Below are positions 8,757 through 17,029 of a stretch of DNA of 64,000 nt, piece by piece. The translations under genes and the position numbers were made by a program. Origin of the DNA: Halalkalicoccus sp. CG83 (GTDB lineage: Archaea; Halobacteriota; Halobacteria; Halobacteriales; Halalkalicoccaceae); the NCBI RefSeq assembly GCF_037081715.1, contig NZ_JAZDDH010000001.1:2480001-2544000 (forward strand). Reading direction: 5' to 3'. The notes under the pieces were generated by a model. It did not search any database. It saw only the letters and a program-made list of their open reading frames with translations, and had not been told where the DNA came from. Numbering within the stretch: the first letter of the stretch is position 1; each line of letters begins with the position of its first letter.

Positions 8757-10075
8757 CGCAGTTCGACCTCCTCACCATATAGCGGAGCGTCGAAGTAGGT
8801 CTCGACGCTGTAGTCGCTCAGTTCGGGATCGTCGGCGAGCGCGTCGAACGATTCGAGAAATCCGACCTTCGTGAGTTCCATCTGCCGGCCAATGGCCTTC
8901 TGGCCGAGATCATCTGTCTGATAGGCGACTTCGTAAAGCATCCCTGCGACGCCGTCGCCACCATTGGCGATGTTCGGACACAGGCCGTCGAGGTACGACC
9001 CCCAAAGCGGATAATACCCGTACCGAGTGATGCTATCGAAGACGCTGTTGCCCCGCTCGGCGAGTGCGTCGATTACCAGCGAGTTCAGCCGAATCGAACG
9101 CGTGCTCGTCTCGTAGTCGAGAAACGGGTTGACCGCTTCGGTAACTGGCTCATGATCCGCAGGATAGAACGGCGAACGATCGAGATACTCCTCGCCGTAG
9201 GCCGCCATCACGCTCATGAGGGTCTGTTCGGCGGGTTTGTTTCCGTCGCCGGAGTTCGGATATAGGCTCCCGCCCTTGTGATGATGTGTGATCGCGTAAT
9301 CGGGGTCAGCGTCGATGAACGACTCCGTGACTGCCCTGACTTCAGGCGCTAACCGAAGACCACTCGCGAAGAGTGTATGGCCCTCATACGGCATGTCCAA
9401 GTACTGTTGGTCGGACCACCACTCCTCTTGGTCGTCCGTCTGCGGATCGAACTCCGACGGTGGGCGGATGTTGAAGTCACGATTCATGTCATAACCCGGG
9501 CTGTCTCCGGGAGAAGTGGAATGATAATACGGCCGATATCGTGAATCAGTCTCGCTCCATGACTGGGTGTTCTGACGACGCCCGACCCACTCGTCGTCAC
9601 CGTCGTTATCGAAGTCATAGTGATACATCGCACCGTCGGGATTGACCCGCGGAACGATGGTAAACGAGAGGTTGTCGAGGATGTGATCGACCCGTCGTGA
9701 GTTGCTCATGCCGAGGCTCTTGATCAGTTTGAGCGCGACCTCGGTGCCGATCGCTTCGTCCCCGTGGATCTGTGTGATCAGATGGACGACCGTATCGCCA
9801 TCGCCGACTTCGACCTCCCAGATCGGGTCATGTCGACCGGCCGAGCGGCCGATCTCCTCTAGCGAGACACGGCCGCTCTTTCGGTCGATCTTTTCGAGTT
9901 CTTTCGTGAGCTCCTCGTTCGTGCGAAAGGCGTTCAGATTGATCGACTTCGGGCTGCCGAGCTGTGGCCCACCCGGTCGATACTTGTCTCTATCCGGGTC
10001 AGCACTCGCCGTTCCGATGGCTCCGAAGCCGATCGATGCGACGCCGACCGTTTTCAGGAATGATCTACGTTGCAT
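8753..10075 (-). CDS. Tat-exported M14 zinc carboxypeptidase
   Basis: This 440-residue metallocarboxypeptidase-like protein has a Tat signal (MQRRSFLKTVG) and an Ala-rich cleavage region near residue 25. The zinc pair HGDE (His104, Glu107), the substrate-binding VPRVNPDG, DMNRDFN and THHHKGGS (third zinc His) and the late GMLYEVAY (candidate catalytic Glu) fit family M14. It would trim C-terminal residues from peptides outside the cell. It is first in a two-gene leftward operon with the subtilase (ATGA overlap), an endo/exopeptidase pair. An AT-rich promoter region lies at 10155-10190. Confidence 0.88.
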   Translation of the reverse strand: MQRRSFLKTVGVASIGFGAIGTASADPDRDKYRPGGPQLGSPKSINLNAFRTNEELTKELEKIDRKSGRVSLEEIGRSAGRHDPIWEVEVGDGDTVVHLITQIHGDEAIGTEVALKLIKSLGMSNSRRVDHILDNLSFTIVPRVNPDGAMYHYDFDNDGDDEWVGRRQNTQSWSETDSRYRPYYHSTSPGDSPGYDMNRDFNIRPPSEFDPQTDDQEEWWSDQQYLDMPYEGHTLFASGLRLAPEVRAVTESFIDADPDYAITHHHKGGSLYPNSGDGNKPAEQTLMSVMAAYGEEYLDRSPFYPADHEPVTEAVNPFLDYETSTRSIRLNSLVIDALAERGNSVFDSITRYGYYPLWGSYLDGLCPNIANGGDGVAGMLYEVAYQTDDLGQKAIGRQMELTKVGFLESFDALADDPELSDYSVETYFDAPLYGEEVELR

Positions 10076-10154
10076 GGATGATCGTGGCGTGAGGGGACCC
10101 GACTGAGGCGTCTCTTACCTCTCAGCTCCCCTGCTGAATTCGATGAACGTACGT

Positions 10155-10190
10155 CTTATACCTATTTATAAATAATATTATATTAGTATT
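10155..10190 (-). promoter_or_regulatory. AT-rich promoter region of peptidase operon
   Basis: An almost pure A/T stretch with overlapping TATA-like motifs (TATTTATAAATAGG read leftward) lies 80-115 bases before the carboxypeptidase ATG. It is the only strong promoter candidate between the divided leftward genes; the exact start site cannot be assigned. Confidence 0.4.
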
Positions 10191-10297
10191 TCTCCACTAA
10201 TGTTCTATGAATATACTCTGAGATAATAGGTGATTGGAGCGGGAGGTTTCCGGGTTCTGCGCTCTATACGCGTAACGAGCAGAGGTCACCTACTCCC

Positions 10298-12556
10298 TCA
10301 TAGCTCAATCGTCTGCTCGCTCTCGCCCGTCGGTACCTCGACGGTCTCCTCCCGTTCACCGTCAGTGAGTCGAAGCGTTGCCTCCTGATCGCTGTCGAGA
10401 TGGAGCGTGATCGGATCCTCGGACGCTAATCCGGCCTCCGTCACCCAGATCGTGGACCGGGTTACGTCGGAGAGGTCGATCTCAAGGGCGTTCTCCGTCG
10501 GCGCAGAATCCCGCGGCAGATCCCACTCGGTGCCGCGCTTCTGATGAGGCGCAGGCTCAGTACCCGTACGTTCGTAATCATTCGTTTCAGGGGGTGTCTC
10601 GCCGATCGCGAGCGATCGAACGCTGATCGTCCCATCGTCGACGTTCCCTTCGACTCCGATGTCCGAGATCCAGAACGCGCCATCGTGAACGAGATCGAAC
10701 TGCTCGGCATCGAAGCGGGGAATCCGACGGTAGGTTACTTCCGATGGACGCCGAGGTACCTCCGAGTCGTTGAGGAACTCTCGGCCGGGGCCCCACTCGT
10801 CATCGATCGCGAACGTGAAATGATCGTAACCGGGGAAGACATCGAGTTCGTGGCGATAGCCCAGCTCCCGAAGTCGTTCTTGGGTGGCCGTATATGCAGG
10901 GGCCGGAACGAGCTGGTCGTTGGCGCCGTTCCACATCAAGACCGGAAGCGACCGGAACGTATCGAGAAGCCGGTCGGAGCTCCCTTCGTAGGTATCGTTT
11001 GCCGCCGCAGCGACGATGAACGTTCGCGCGAAGAGATCGGGATAGAACGCTCCGAGACGGAACGTGCCGAACCCGCCCATCGAGTATCCGCCGAGGGTCA
11101 CGTTATCGAAGTCGATCTCGTAGCACGCCGCGAGGTCGTTCCACGCTTCGAAAACGTCGAGCTCGGCCTCTTGGCGGTACCAACCCGCGGGACCACGCCC
11201 ACCCGGGGTCAGTACGATTGCGTTCCGATCCTCGCCGAGCTGTTGATAGAGGTTCGGACTCAGGACGGCATACTCGTTGTAGGTCGAGCCCAGAGAATGC
11301 ATGTGGAGGTGAAGCCGAGCGGGGTCGTCCGTTTCGAGGTTCTCGGGTACGTAGACCCCATAGGGCTGGACTCGACCGAGCAGGACGTCCTCCTCAGTAT
11401 CGACTCCCGATCCCAACTCGTAGCGTGAGGAATACAGCCGGGTCATGAAGCCCGATTCGGGGACGTGCCGTTCGGTCTCTCGTCGCCGGAGCCTTTCGAA
11501 GTCGATGTCAGCATGGAACTCGCTGATGTCGCGCTTATCGAGGGCAGAGGCCTGGGCGTGATCACGGTAATGGCCGTAGCCCAGGCCACGTGAGCCGGTT
11601 TCAGTCCCGTCTTCGAGCGTCTCGCCGGTTTCGAGATCGACGGTGATCTCACCGGTATCGCGGTCGATGTTCGGTGCGCCGACGGGCTCGTCGAAGCGAA
11701 AGCCGACGTTGAAGATCGGCGGTGGGTTCTCACCGTGAGCACCGCCCGGATTCGACCCGTCAGGCAGTTCTTGGACCGCTCTGAACCGTTTTTCGTCGGC
11801 GTCGAACAGCCCGACGGCCAGGTAGTGACGCCAGACTTCCTCGCCGGGAGCACGCGGGACGACGACCTCGATCTGATTTCGATCGGGATCAACGGTCGAC
11901 TCGACCGGTTCACCGTTGAATTCCGCGCCAGTTCCCCAGGTAACGAGAACGTCGTCCAAGCCAAGCGGTCCGAGCTCGCCGATACCATAGCCCCAGTCGT
12001 CAGTACCCCCGTCCCCGCTACGATCGATACCGATGGCGATTCCCGTCGCTTCCGGGTCGACCATCGTGTTGAGCGTGATTCGGTAGCGGACCTGGTTACC
12101 CTCTACCGTGGCACGGAACTCGAGGAGATCGGCAGCGTTGTGATGAAACGTCTCATCATCAGTTGGATAGACGACGTCGCCCGTCATCCCACCGTTCTCG
12201 CCGTAGGCGGTGTCGTCGTTAGGCTGAGGATGGGGCGGGACGACCGCATCGGTCGTGTTAGCGCCATAGTCGTCGTGGACGTAATCCTGATAGAGATACT
12301 CGCCGTCGATGTAGGCGTCGGTACCACAGACCAAGAGCGGATCCGCATCCCAGTGTTCGCCGTTCTCGAACTGAGGTGCGGTGGTTAGCTCGTCGTAAAG
12401 TACGTCGGGCCCCGGACGCGGTGAACCTCCCTCGAGACCCCTACTCGTGTCCGCCGTCCCCGATACAGAGCCCGTAAACCCGCCGGTCACCGTAACGCCG
12501 ATAGTCCCCAGTACCCTCCGCCGATTCCAATTTACCGCTGGTCGTCTATCATCCAT
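10298..12556 (-). CDS. Tat-exported alpha/beta hydrolase with N-terminal sensor-like domain
   Basis: This is a large secreted protein of 752 residues with a Tat signal (NWNRRRVLGTIGVTVTGG). Residues 80-300 resemble the beta-sandwich found C-terminal in glucodextranase-type proteins (GIAIGIDRSGDGGTDDWGYG). The hydrolase domain follows, with a HLHMHSLG oxyanion region, nucleophile GYSMGGFG (Ser near residue 500), acid NGANDQLVP and histidine in FPGYDHFTF, i.e. a complete Ser-Asp-His triad of the prolyl-oligopeptidase/esterase clan. A Thr/Glu-rich C-terminal beta domain completes it. The open frame extends to a TTG at 12562; the ATG at 12556 is preferred. It may be an esterase or peptidase; the substrate is unknown. 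Confidence 0.8.
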   Translation of the reverse strand: MDDRRPAVNWNRRRVLGTIGVTVTGGFTGSVSGTADTSRGLEGGSPRPGPDVLYDELTTAPQFENGEHWDADPLLVCGTDAYIDGEYLYQDYVHDDYGANTTDAVVPPHPQPNDDTAYGENGGMTGDVVYPTDDETFHHNAADLLEFRATVEGNQVRYRITLNTMVDPEATGIAIGIDRSGDGGTDDWGYGIGELGPLGLDDVLVTWGTGAEFNGEPVESTVDPDRNQIEVVVPRAPGEEVWRHYLAVGLFDADEKRFRAVQELPDGSNPGGAHGENPPPIFNVGFRFDEPVGAPNIDRDTGEITVDLETGETLEDGTETGSRGLGYGHYRDHAQASALDKRDISEFHADIDFERLRRRETERHVPESGFMTRLYSSRYELGSGVDTEEDVLLGRVQPYGVYVPENLETDDPARLHLHMHSLGSTYNEYAVLSPNLYQQLGEDRNAIVLTPGGRGPAGWYRQEAELDVFEAWNDLAACYEIDFDNVTLGGYSMGGFGTFRLGAFYPDLFARTFIVAAAANDTYEGSSDRLLDTFRSLPVLMWNGANDQLVPAPAYTATQERLRELGYRHELDVFPGYDHFTFAIDDEWGPGREFLNDSEVPRRPSEVTYRRIPRFDAEQFDLVHDGAFWISDIGVEGNVDDGTISVRSLAIGETPPETNDYERTGTEPAPHQKRGTEWDLPRDSAPTENALEIDLSDVTRSTIWVTEAGLASEDPITLHLDSDQEATLRLTDGEREETVEVPTGESEQTIEL

Positions 12557-12941
12557 GATCAATTACCGTCGTTCAGCGAATGGCGCGAACGTTTATAGTA
12601 CTTTTCGTTGCATCGATCTCGTGGAGGATCTGTTATCAGGGAGGATCCAATCGAACGATTCGGTAACCCGCGAACAGGCCCAGAAGCGCGGCGCACCTGG
12701 GCATTCCCTTCTCCACCGACCAGTCAAGCAAACGACGACCACGGACTGTCTCAGCAATTTCGAGTGACGGTCAGATGCGACCGACCTCTCGTGGAGGAAC
12801 ACAGCCGAATCCGTCGGACGAGAGGACAGGCTAGCGACGAGTAGTGAGGTAACTGACCCGTGCATACCGAGACGAACCGGTCCAAATCGACTCTCCTCGA
12901 GGGTACCGAACGTTCATCCGGTTTACTCGAGACCCAACTGT
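12557..12941. other. Divergent intergenic region
   Basis: This gap separates the leftward hydrolase from the rightward nuclease-like gene. Open frames of 78-106 codons here have no recognisable content. GGTTTACTCG at about 12918-12927 is a plausible TATA-like element for the gene starting at 12942, which would make its transcript almost leaderless. Confidence 0.4.
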
Positions 12942-14195
12942 ATGACCAGTGCAGTATCTCTTCCGGAACCGGAAGTCCTCGCTCACGCTAAGCGCCGCCT
13001 CTTTCCTGACGAAGACGAGTCTCAGACCTATTCGGTCGTGGATACGCAGTTTGCAATGGACGAGTGGCTCCCTGACCAACCCATTTCCCCGGACGTACGT
13101 GAGCAGCTCGCGCCGTTCAACCACGTTCAACTGGGTTCGGGCTACCCCGACCTCGTTGGCGTCCGTCTCCTCGAGTCGGACCTCCTCGCTGTGGAGCGCT
13201 TCGGGAACCAACCACCACTGATCGCCATCGAGGCCAAGGGGTACACTGGTTTGGGGACCGTCGACGTCGAACGCGGCGTGGTCCAAGCGTACGATCGCCT
13301 CCACGAGGCCAACGCCGCTTACGTCGCAGCACCCGTCCAGGCGATTTCACAATCGGCGCGGACGCTCGCTCGCGAACTCAACATCGGCGTACTGGGAGTC
13401 GATGCAGGTGGGGAAGTCGATCCGCTAGAGATCCCGCGTGTCGTCGGTAATCGGACGTCCGATGGCGCCGCAGCTATCCGGTTTCAGGCCACGGTGCAGG
13501 GAGTCACTGACGGGTCGTTCGGGCTGAATCACCCGAAGAACTATCTCGGCGTTCCGCTCGCACTCTACCACCGCGACGATACCGACGGAGTACTCGCGGA
13601 ACACGTCGTCGGAGCAACGACCGACGCCCGTCGCGGGGTCGTCTTCCTCGGACTGATAGCGGAGAAACCCGATCACACCGAAATCACGCCGCTCGGCGAA
13701 GAGGTGGTCCGGTTCGCGCTGGGGCGCTATGGATCGATCGACGCCGCGTTCACAGCGTTCGACGACTGGAAGCGCTCGCAGAAACGGTTCTGTGACCTCG
13801 CTCCGGAGTGGGGGCTGTTGACCAGGCGCGTCGTCTGGGCGTATCCGGCGACCCGGCTCTTGGTCGAGGAGCTCCAGACCATGCATGACGACGGCATCCG
13901 CGAACCATCGCTCGTCGACCTCGTCGAGTGGTTGCACGTCCAGAACCCGACGTTCACAGTCGAACTGTTCCTGCGCGGAACCGACGACGTGCGTGGTCGA
14001 GTGTTGGATGCAGAGGGCGATCTTCGAGTCGGAGAGTTGAGGGACGGGACCGTCTTTCACTCGCCGACGGTCTTCCAGCTGAAGGCGATGCTCTACCACA
14101 GCGGCATCCTCACTGAACGAGGGTCCGAGCCACATCGCCTCGATCCGGAGACCGACGTCTGGCGATTGCGCGAGCCGTTGGAGCGCACCCCTTGA
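12942..14195 (+). CDS. Uncharacterised protein with PD-(D/E)XK nuclease-like core
   Basis: This 417-residue cytoplasmic protein has in its N-terminal half a pattern typical of restriction-endonuclease-like folds: HVQLGSGYPDLVGVR (Pro69-Asp70), then LIAIEAKGY (Glu97-Ala-Lys99), then an alpha/beta stretch (NAAYVAAPVQ...LARELNIGVLGVD). That is the PD-x(n)-ExK active-site order. The C-terminal 200 residues are helical and unrecognised, with a winged-helix-like LLTRRVVWAYPATRLLVEEL stretch. The gene stands alone. It could be a nuclease used in repair or defence, or a catalytically quiet relative; the call rests on the motif only. Confidence 0.6.
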   Translation: MTSAVSLPEPEVLAHAKRRLFPDEDESQTYSVVDTQFAMDEWLPDQPISPDVREQLAPFNHVQLGSGYPDLVGVRLLESDLLAVERFGNQPPLIAIEAKGYTGLGTVDVERGVVQAYDRLHEANAAYVAAPVQAISQSARTLARELNIGVLGVDAGGEVDPLEIPRVVGNRTSDGAAAIRFQATVQGVTDGSFGLNHPKNYLGVPLALYHRDDTDGVLAEHVVGATTDARRGVVFLGLIAEKPDHTEITPLGEEVVRFALGRYGSIDAAFTAFDDWKRSQKRFCDLAPEWGLLTRRVVWAYPATRLLVEELQTMHDDGIREPSLVDLVEWLHVQNPTFTVELFLRGTDDVRGRVLDAEGDLRVGELRDGTVFHSPTVFQLKAMLYHSGILTERGSEPHRLDPETDVWRLREPLERTP

Positions 14196-14495
14196 GCTCC
14201 CGTTCGTCGTATCGGACGAGAGTCCCTCCGACCGGCCGACGATCGCACGAAGGTGACGACCCGGCACACGAGGCGGCAACTACAGCACCGAACGTGCCGA
14301 AGTCTGTGCCGGAGCATGCGAGGAGCGTGCTGAAGAGTGTGACCGTCATGACGCCGAACACTGGCAGGTCCGCGCTGACGTGCTGCGTGACCGCGCCGAG
14401 ACCTGTCGGAACACGGCCTCGGCTCGGCACCCAACGCCAACTCCACTCCCCCCTCATGGTTTTACTTCAGGAGAAATAGAGAAGAGTCGTAAGTC
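14196..14495. other. Intergenic stretch, no gene supported
   Basis: Overlapping open frames of about 95-117 codons occur on both strands. The leftward one has a hydrophobic patch (FGVMTVTLFSTLLACSG) that could be a decayed membrane protein, but nothing confirms it. GTTTTACTTC near 14459 is a likely TATA-like element for the gene at 14496. Confidence 0.35.
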
Positions 14496-14819
14496 ATGGC
14501 TCACGAGACATCACCACCCTCCCGAGAGGAGATCGAAGAGCGGCTTCAACAGGTCGGACAGTACTCCCGTGTCATTCGCGCAGGATTGGGAGTCATTCTG
14601 AGTGCGTTTCTGTTGGCCGTTGGTGGCGTCCTTCCCGCCAATCTCGGTAGTCCCTCACAGGCGATCGGGGCGATACTCATGCCACTCACGTTCGTTGGAC
14701 TGGGCCTCATCCTCTATGGAATCGGGATGCATCTTCACCTGATGCATTTGAATCTCGTCCGCCAGCTCCAGCCGGAACCGAAGGACGACTCCCCATCGAA
14801 GACCGAGCCAGATGACTGA
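14496..14819 (+). CDS. Small two-helix membrane protein, unknown
   Basis: This 107-residue protein has a charged N-terminus (SREEIEERLQQVGQYS), two hydrophobic helices at about residues 29-50 and 58-80, and an acidic C-terminal tail rich in Glu, Asp, Lys and Ser. It is likely an inner membrane protein with both ends in the cytoplasm. I do not recognise the family. It stands alone, with a TATA-like element about 30 bases upstream of the ATG. Confidence 0.6.
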   Translation: MAHETSPPSREEIEERLQQVGQYSRVIRAGLGVILSAFLLAVGGVLPANLGSPSQAIGAILMPLTFVGLGLILYGIGMHLHLMHLNLVRQLQPEPKDDSPSKTEPDD

Positions 14820-15248
14820 AGGGATCGGGGAGTCCCTCGATCCCTGATAGAGACGAGTGTTGGGCGGGCTCGGAGGACGGGCTCGGCGATACCCTGTTTC
14901 AGACTCAGCGTCATCATGAAGAATGTCAACGATTATTCCCTGCTCTCCAGGGATTTGATGTCAGGACCGGATTGGTCCGGAATATCAATTCGTACTCGAT
15001 CGCCCTCTTTGAAATGCATTTGCAAAGGCTTGTTCAGGATGCCTCTATCTCTGGATAACAGCTAGTGTCTTTTAGTTCACTGTCTTCTAGAGAGGATACA
15101 GAGAGGTCCACAGTCTATTCTACGGTTTTTCGCTCGAGAACTGATTTACCACTATTTCGGAGATCACTCAGTGTTCGATCTCCAAACTCGGGATGGGCCT
15201 CTCGTTGCTCCGGAGAAAGTTTTTATCATCTACTAAAATCTGTAACAT
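14820..15248. other. Intergenic stretch with promoter at its end
   Basis: No gene is supported. Base composition is lower in GC than the flanks. TTTTTATC (about 15220-15227) stands 22-28 bases before the ATG at 15249, as expected for a leaderless haloarchaeal promoter. Confidence 0.45.
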
Positions 15249-15527
15249 ATGCCGAGCACTATCCACATCGCCCTGTATCTCGGGCTTTCAATCGGGATCC
15301 TCGTTGGCTTAGCCGTTCTGATGGACATTCTTCTCGCCGAGCCCCACAACCAGAATCACCAGATACCGGGCAGTCCGTCCGGGCAGAACGGGGGTGATTC
15401 CACCTCGTCACAGCTGTTGGAGAACGGGGGAGTAAACGTGACCTGTTCGAAGTGCGGGACTTGCAACGACTCTCTCTATCGGTTCTGTCGAACGTGTATC
15501 GAACCCTTACCACCATTCAGGAGATAA
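15249..15527 (+). CDS. Small membrane-anchored zinc-ribbon protein
   Basis: This 92-residue protein has one N-terminal transmembrane helix (about residues 5-28), a Gln/Asn/Gly/Ser-rich linker and a C-terminal zinc ribbon with four cysteines: CSKCGTC at about 66-72 and CRTC at about 80-83. Similar membrane-tethered zinc ribbons are common and uncharacterised in haloarchaea. The start is supported by a TATA-like element 25 bases upstream. The function is unknown. Confidence 0.6.
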   Translation: MPSTIHIALYLGLSIGILVGLAVLMDILLAEPHNQNHQIPGSPSGQNGGDSTSSQLLENGGVNVTCSKCGTCNDSLYRFCRTCIEPLPPFRR

Positions 15528-16017
15528 GAGAGACCGTTCCTTGGGGTCCTCGTAAACGACCACGGTTCGGGCGACCCGCGTCGTTTGTAGTTCCCCCAGC
15601 GTGGGAGAGAACTCCCTGTTCCGCGATGGAACGGGATGAGGTTGGGCGGTTTACATCCATGCTATCAGAATTGGTAGCGCGGCATCCCGACTCAGACAGG
15701 TTCACCTTCCGAACACTCGGTGGGGTTTTGCGAGTCCGGCAATTCTCGTCGCCAGCATCAGCACCAGACAGGTCTGACGAGAGATGTTCGATTACTGCTA
15801 TTCAAGCATCGCAAATATGGTAATAATATGATATTATTATAGCCGAGTCGCGGCAGTACGGGTATGAGAACGATTTACGAAACCGTCTTTGTATCCGGAA
15901 AATCGTAGGACAGCGAGGAGTCAACAGGCAACACGTATGTATCCCCTATACGCATCCTGACAATATTTACGAGTGGACCGATGCCGTCATGTGGTTTTGA
16001 TGCAACGAGAAAGCAAG
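15528..16017. other. Intergenic stretch next to tRNA-Arg
   Basis: Only weak open frames are present. An AT-rich palindrome (TAATAATAT-G-ATATTATTA, 15821-15839) lies about 180 bases beyond the 3' end of the tRNA gene. Nothing else is identifiable. Confidence 0.35.
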
Positions 16018-16092
16018 TGGGCGCTGCAGGATTTGAACCCGCGGCAACTTGGTCCGAAGCCAAGCACTCTGTCCAGACTGAGCTAAGCGCCC
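16018..16092 (-). tRNA. tRNA-Arg (TCG anticodon)
   Basis: A complete 75-base cloverleaf is read leftward: acceptor GGGCGCT paired with AGCGCCC, discriminator A, anticodon arm CTTGG-CTTCGGA-CCAAG giving anticodon TCG (arginine, CGN codons), and T-loop TTCAAAT. No intron is visible. The 5' half (42 bp including the acceptor start) is repeated exactly at 21965-22006, so this gene is the attachment site of the integrated element to its right; its 5' half and upstream promoter now come from the element end. Confidence 0.93.
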
Positions 16093-16093
16093 T
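16052..16093. repeat. Left attachment repeat (42 bp) of integrated element
   Basis: These 42 bases, covering the anticodon loop to the 5' end of tRNA-Arg, recur without a mismatch at 21965-22006 in the same orientation. The pair brackets about 5.9 kb of AT-rich DNA carrying integrase genes, as expected for attL and attR of a tRNA-targeting element. Confidence 0.85.
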
Positions 16094-16117
16094 ACGCGAA
16101 CCGCTTCGGGCTAGCCC

Positions 16118-16136
16118 CGTTTAACTCCCGCGATTT
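16118..16136 (-). promoter_or_regulatory. Promoter of tRNA-Arg supplied by the element
   Basis: About 28 bases upstream of the tRNA 5' end (rightward on this strand) lies TTAACTCCCGCGATTT. Its near copy, TTAAGTCCCGCGATTC, lies at the same distance (27 bases) from the orphan 5' half at 22006. Read leftward, this is a GC-rich BRE-like block followed by a TTAA-centred TATA-like element. Confidence 0.5.
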
Positions 16137-16404
16137 ACTCCTTCGCGTGATCCCATCTCGACATGATCAATGCTACCAGTGCCAGTACAATAAAAGAGGC
16201 AGATGAGAAGCTCTTCGCTATTCGAAGCTCAACTATACTTTGGATCGATAGTAGAGGTCCTATTCGAGCAATTGCTTACAATCACTGTTATATAAAATTC
16301 ACAAGGCCTGGGTCCCACGTTTCGAGAACGTGGGGTTACCTGTTTTCGTGAGCTGTCATTTTCGACTGACATGAGAATCCCAATTCCTACGTTTGAAGCA
16401 CTGA
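16137..16404. other. Element left flank, no gene supported
   Basis: AT-rich DNA between the tRNA promoter and the first integrase remnant. Two short open frames run in opposite directions, but neither resembles a protein I know. Confidence 0.35.
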
Positions 16405-16698
16405 GTCTATGCAAGAACGTGTGCGTACGTGCCACGAGTGTGGCATCAGGAACTTTCATACGGATCTAGCTCGCTCAAAATCGTCCTTGAGAAGGTTTGT
16501 GATATCGCTGGGATCGATACTACAGATCGGGGTCTCACTTGGTACGCGATCAGACACAGCACTGGAACAACTATGTCAGAGGAAGAAGGACTAAAGGCGG
16601 CACAGATGCAACTTCGCCACCGCGATCCCAAGACGACGATGAAGTACGACAACGTCTCAACTGAACGTCGACGAGATGCCCTCGATCGAATGGGCTAA
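16405..16698 (+). pseudogene. Tyrosine recombinase, C-terminal remnant 1
   Basis: About 97 codons encode only the end of a phage-type integrase. They align with the C-terminus of the intact integrase at 20709-21821: SSSLKIVLEKVCDIAGID matches its SLKFVLHKLCEMADIP, WYAIRHSTGTTM matches WYSIRHSVGTYM, and LRHRDPKTTMKYDNV carries the catalytic His/Arg and Tyr. The N-terminal domain and the first catalytic Arg are missing, and a stop codon precedes the remnant. It points rightward, opposite to the intact gene, so it comes from a different, older integration. Confidence 0.75.
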
Positions 16699-16926
16699 GG
16701 GATACCCGTTCTTTGCCGCCTTCGCGGCCGCATATTCTTCGATTGGCAGTACCTACTCTACAGAGTGAAATAATTCACACGGCATAAACATCGAAATACT
16801 CGGTCACAGGCCAATGAGAACGAAGTCGCCCCATTCAGTAAGATCCGGATTGCCACAGTCATATGAAACGCTTGAAATATTTATTTCCATAACTTGATAC
16901 TCTACCTTTACAAGCCGAATACGTGA

Positions 16927-17001
16927 TTCTTTCTGATCATCAAGGCAAATGACACTGTTTCCGCCAAGAGGCGACGAGATGCCTTAGACAATATAGGCTA
17001 G
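16927..17001 (+). pseudogene. Tyrosine recombinase, C-terminal remnant 2
   Basis: Just 25 codons ending in KRRRDALDNIG-stop match the last residues of remnant 1 (ERRRDALDRMG) and of the intact integrase (EDRRKALNRMG). The segment before it (IIKANDTVS) corresponds to TMKYDNVS but has lost the catalytic tyrosine. A stop codon lies directly upstream. It is a relic of a further integrase in the same orientation as remnant 1. Confidence 0.55.
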
Positions 17002-17029
17002 CACGAGACTATCTTCACGTTACTAACGG

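Noticed and set aside
15821-15839. Perfect AT palindrome as possible transposon end or origin element
   Set aside because: Only 9-bp arms, no partner copy in the window and no transposase or replication gene nearby.
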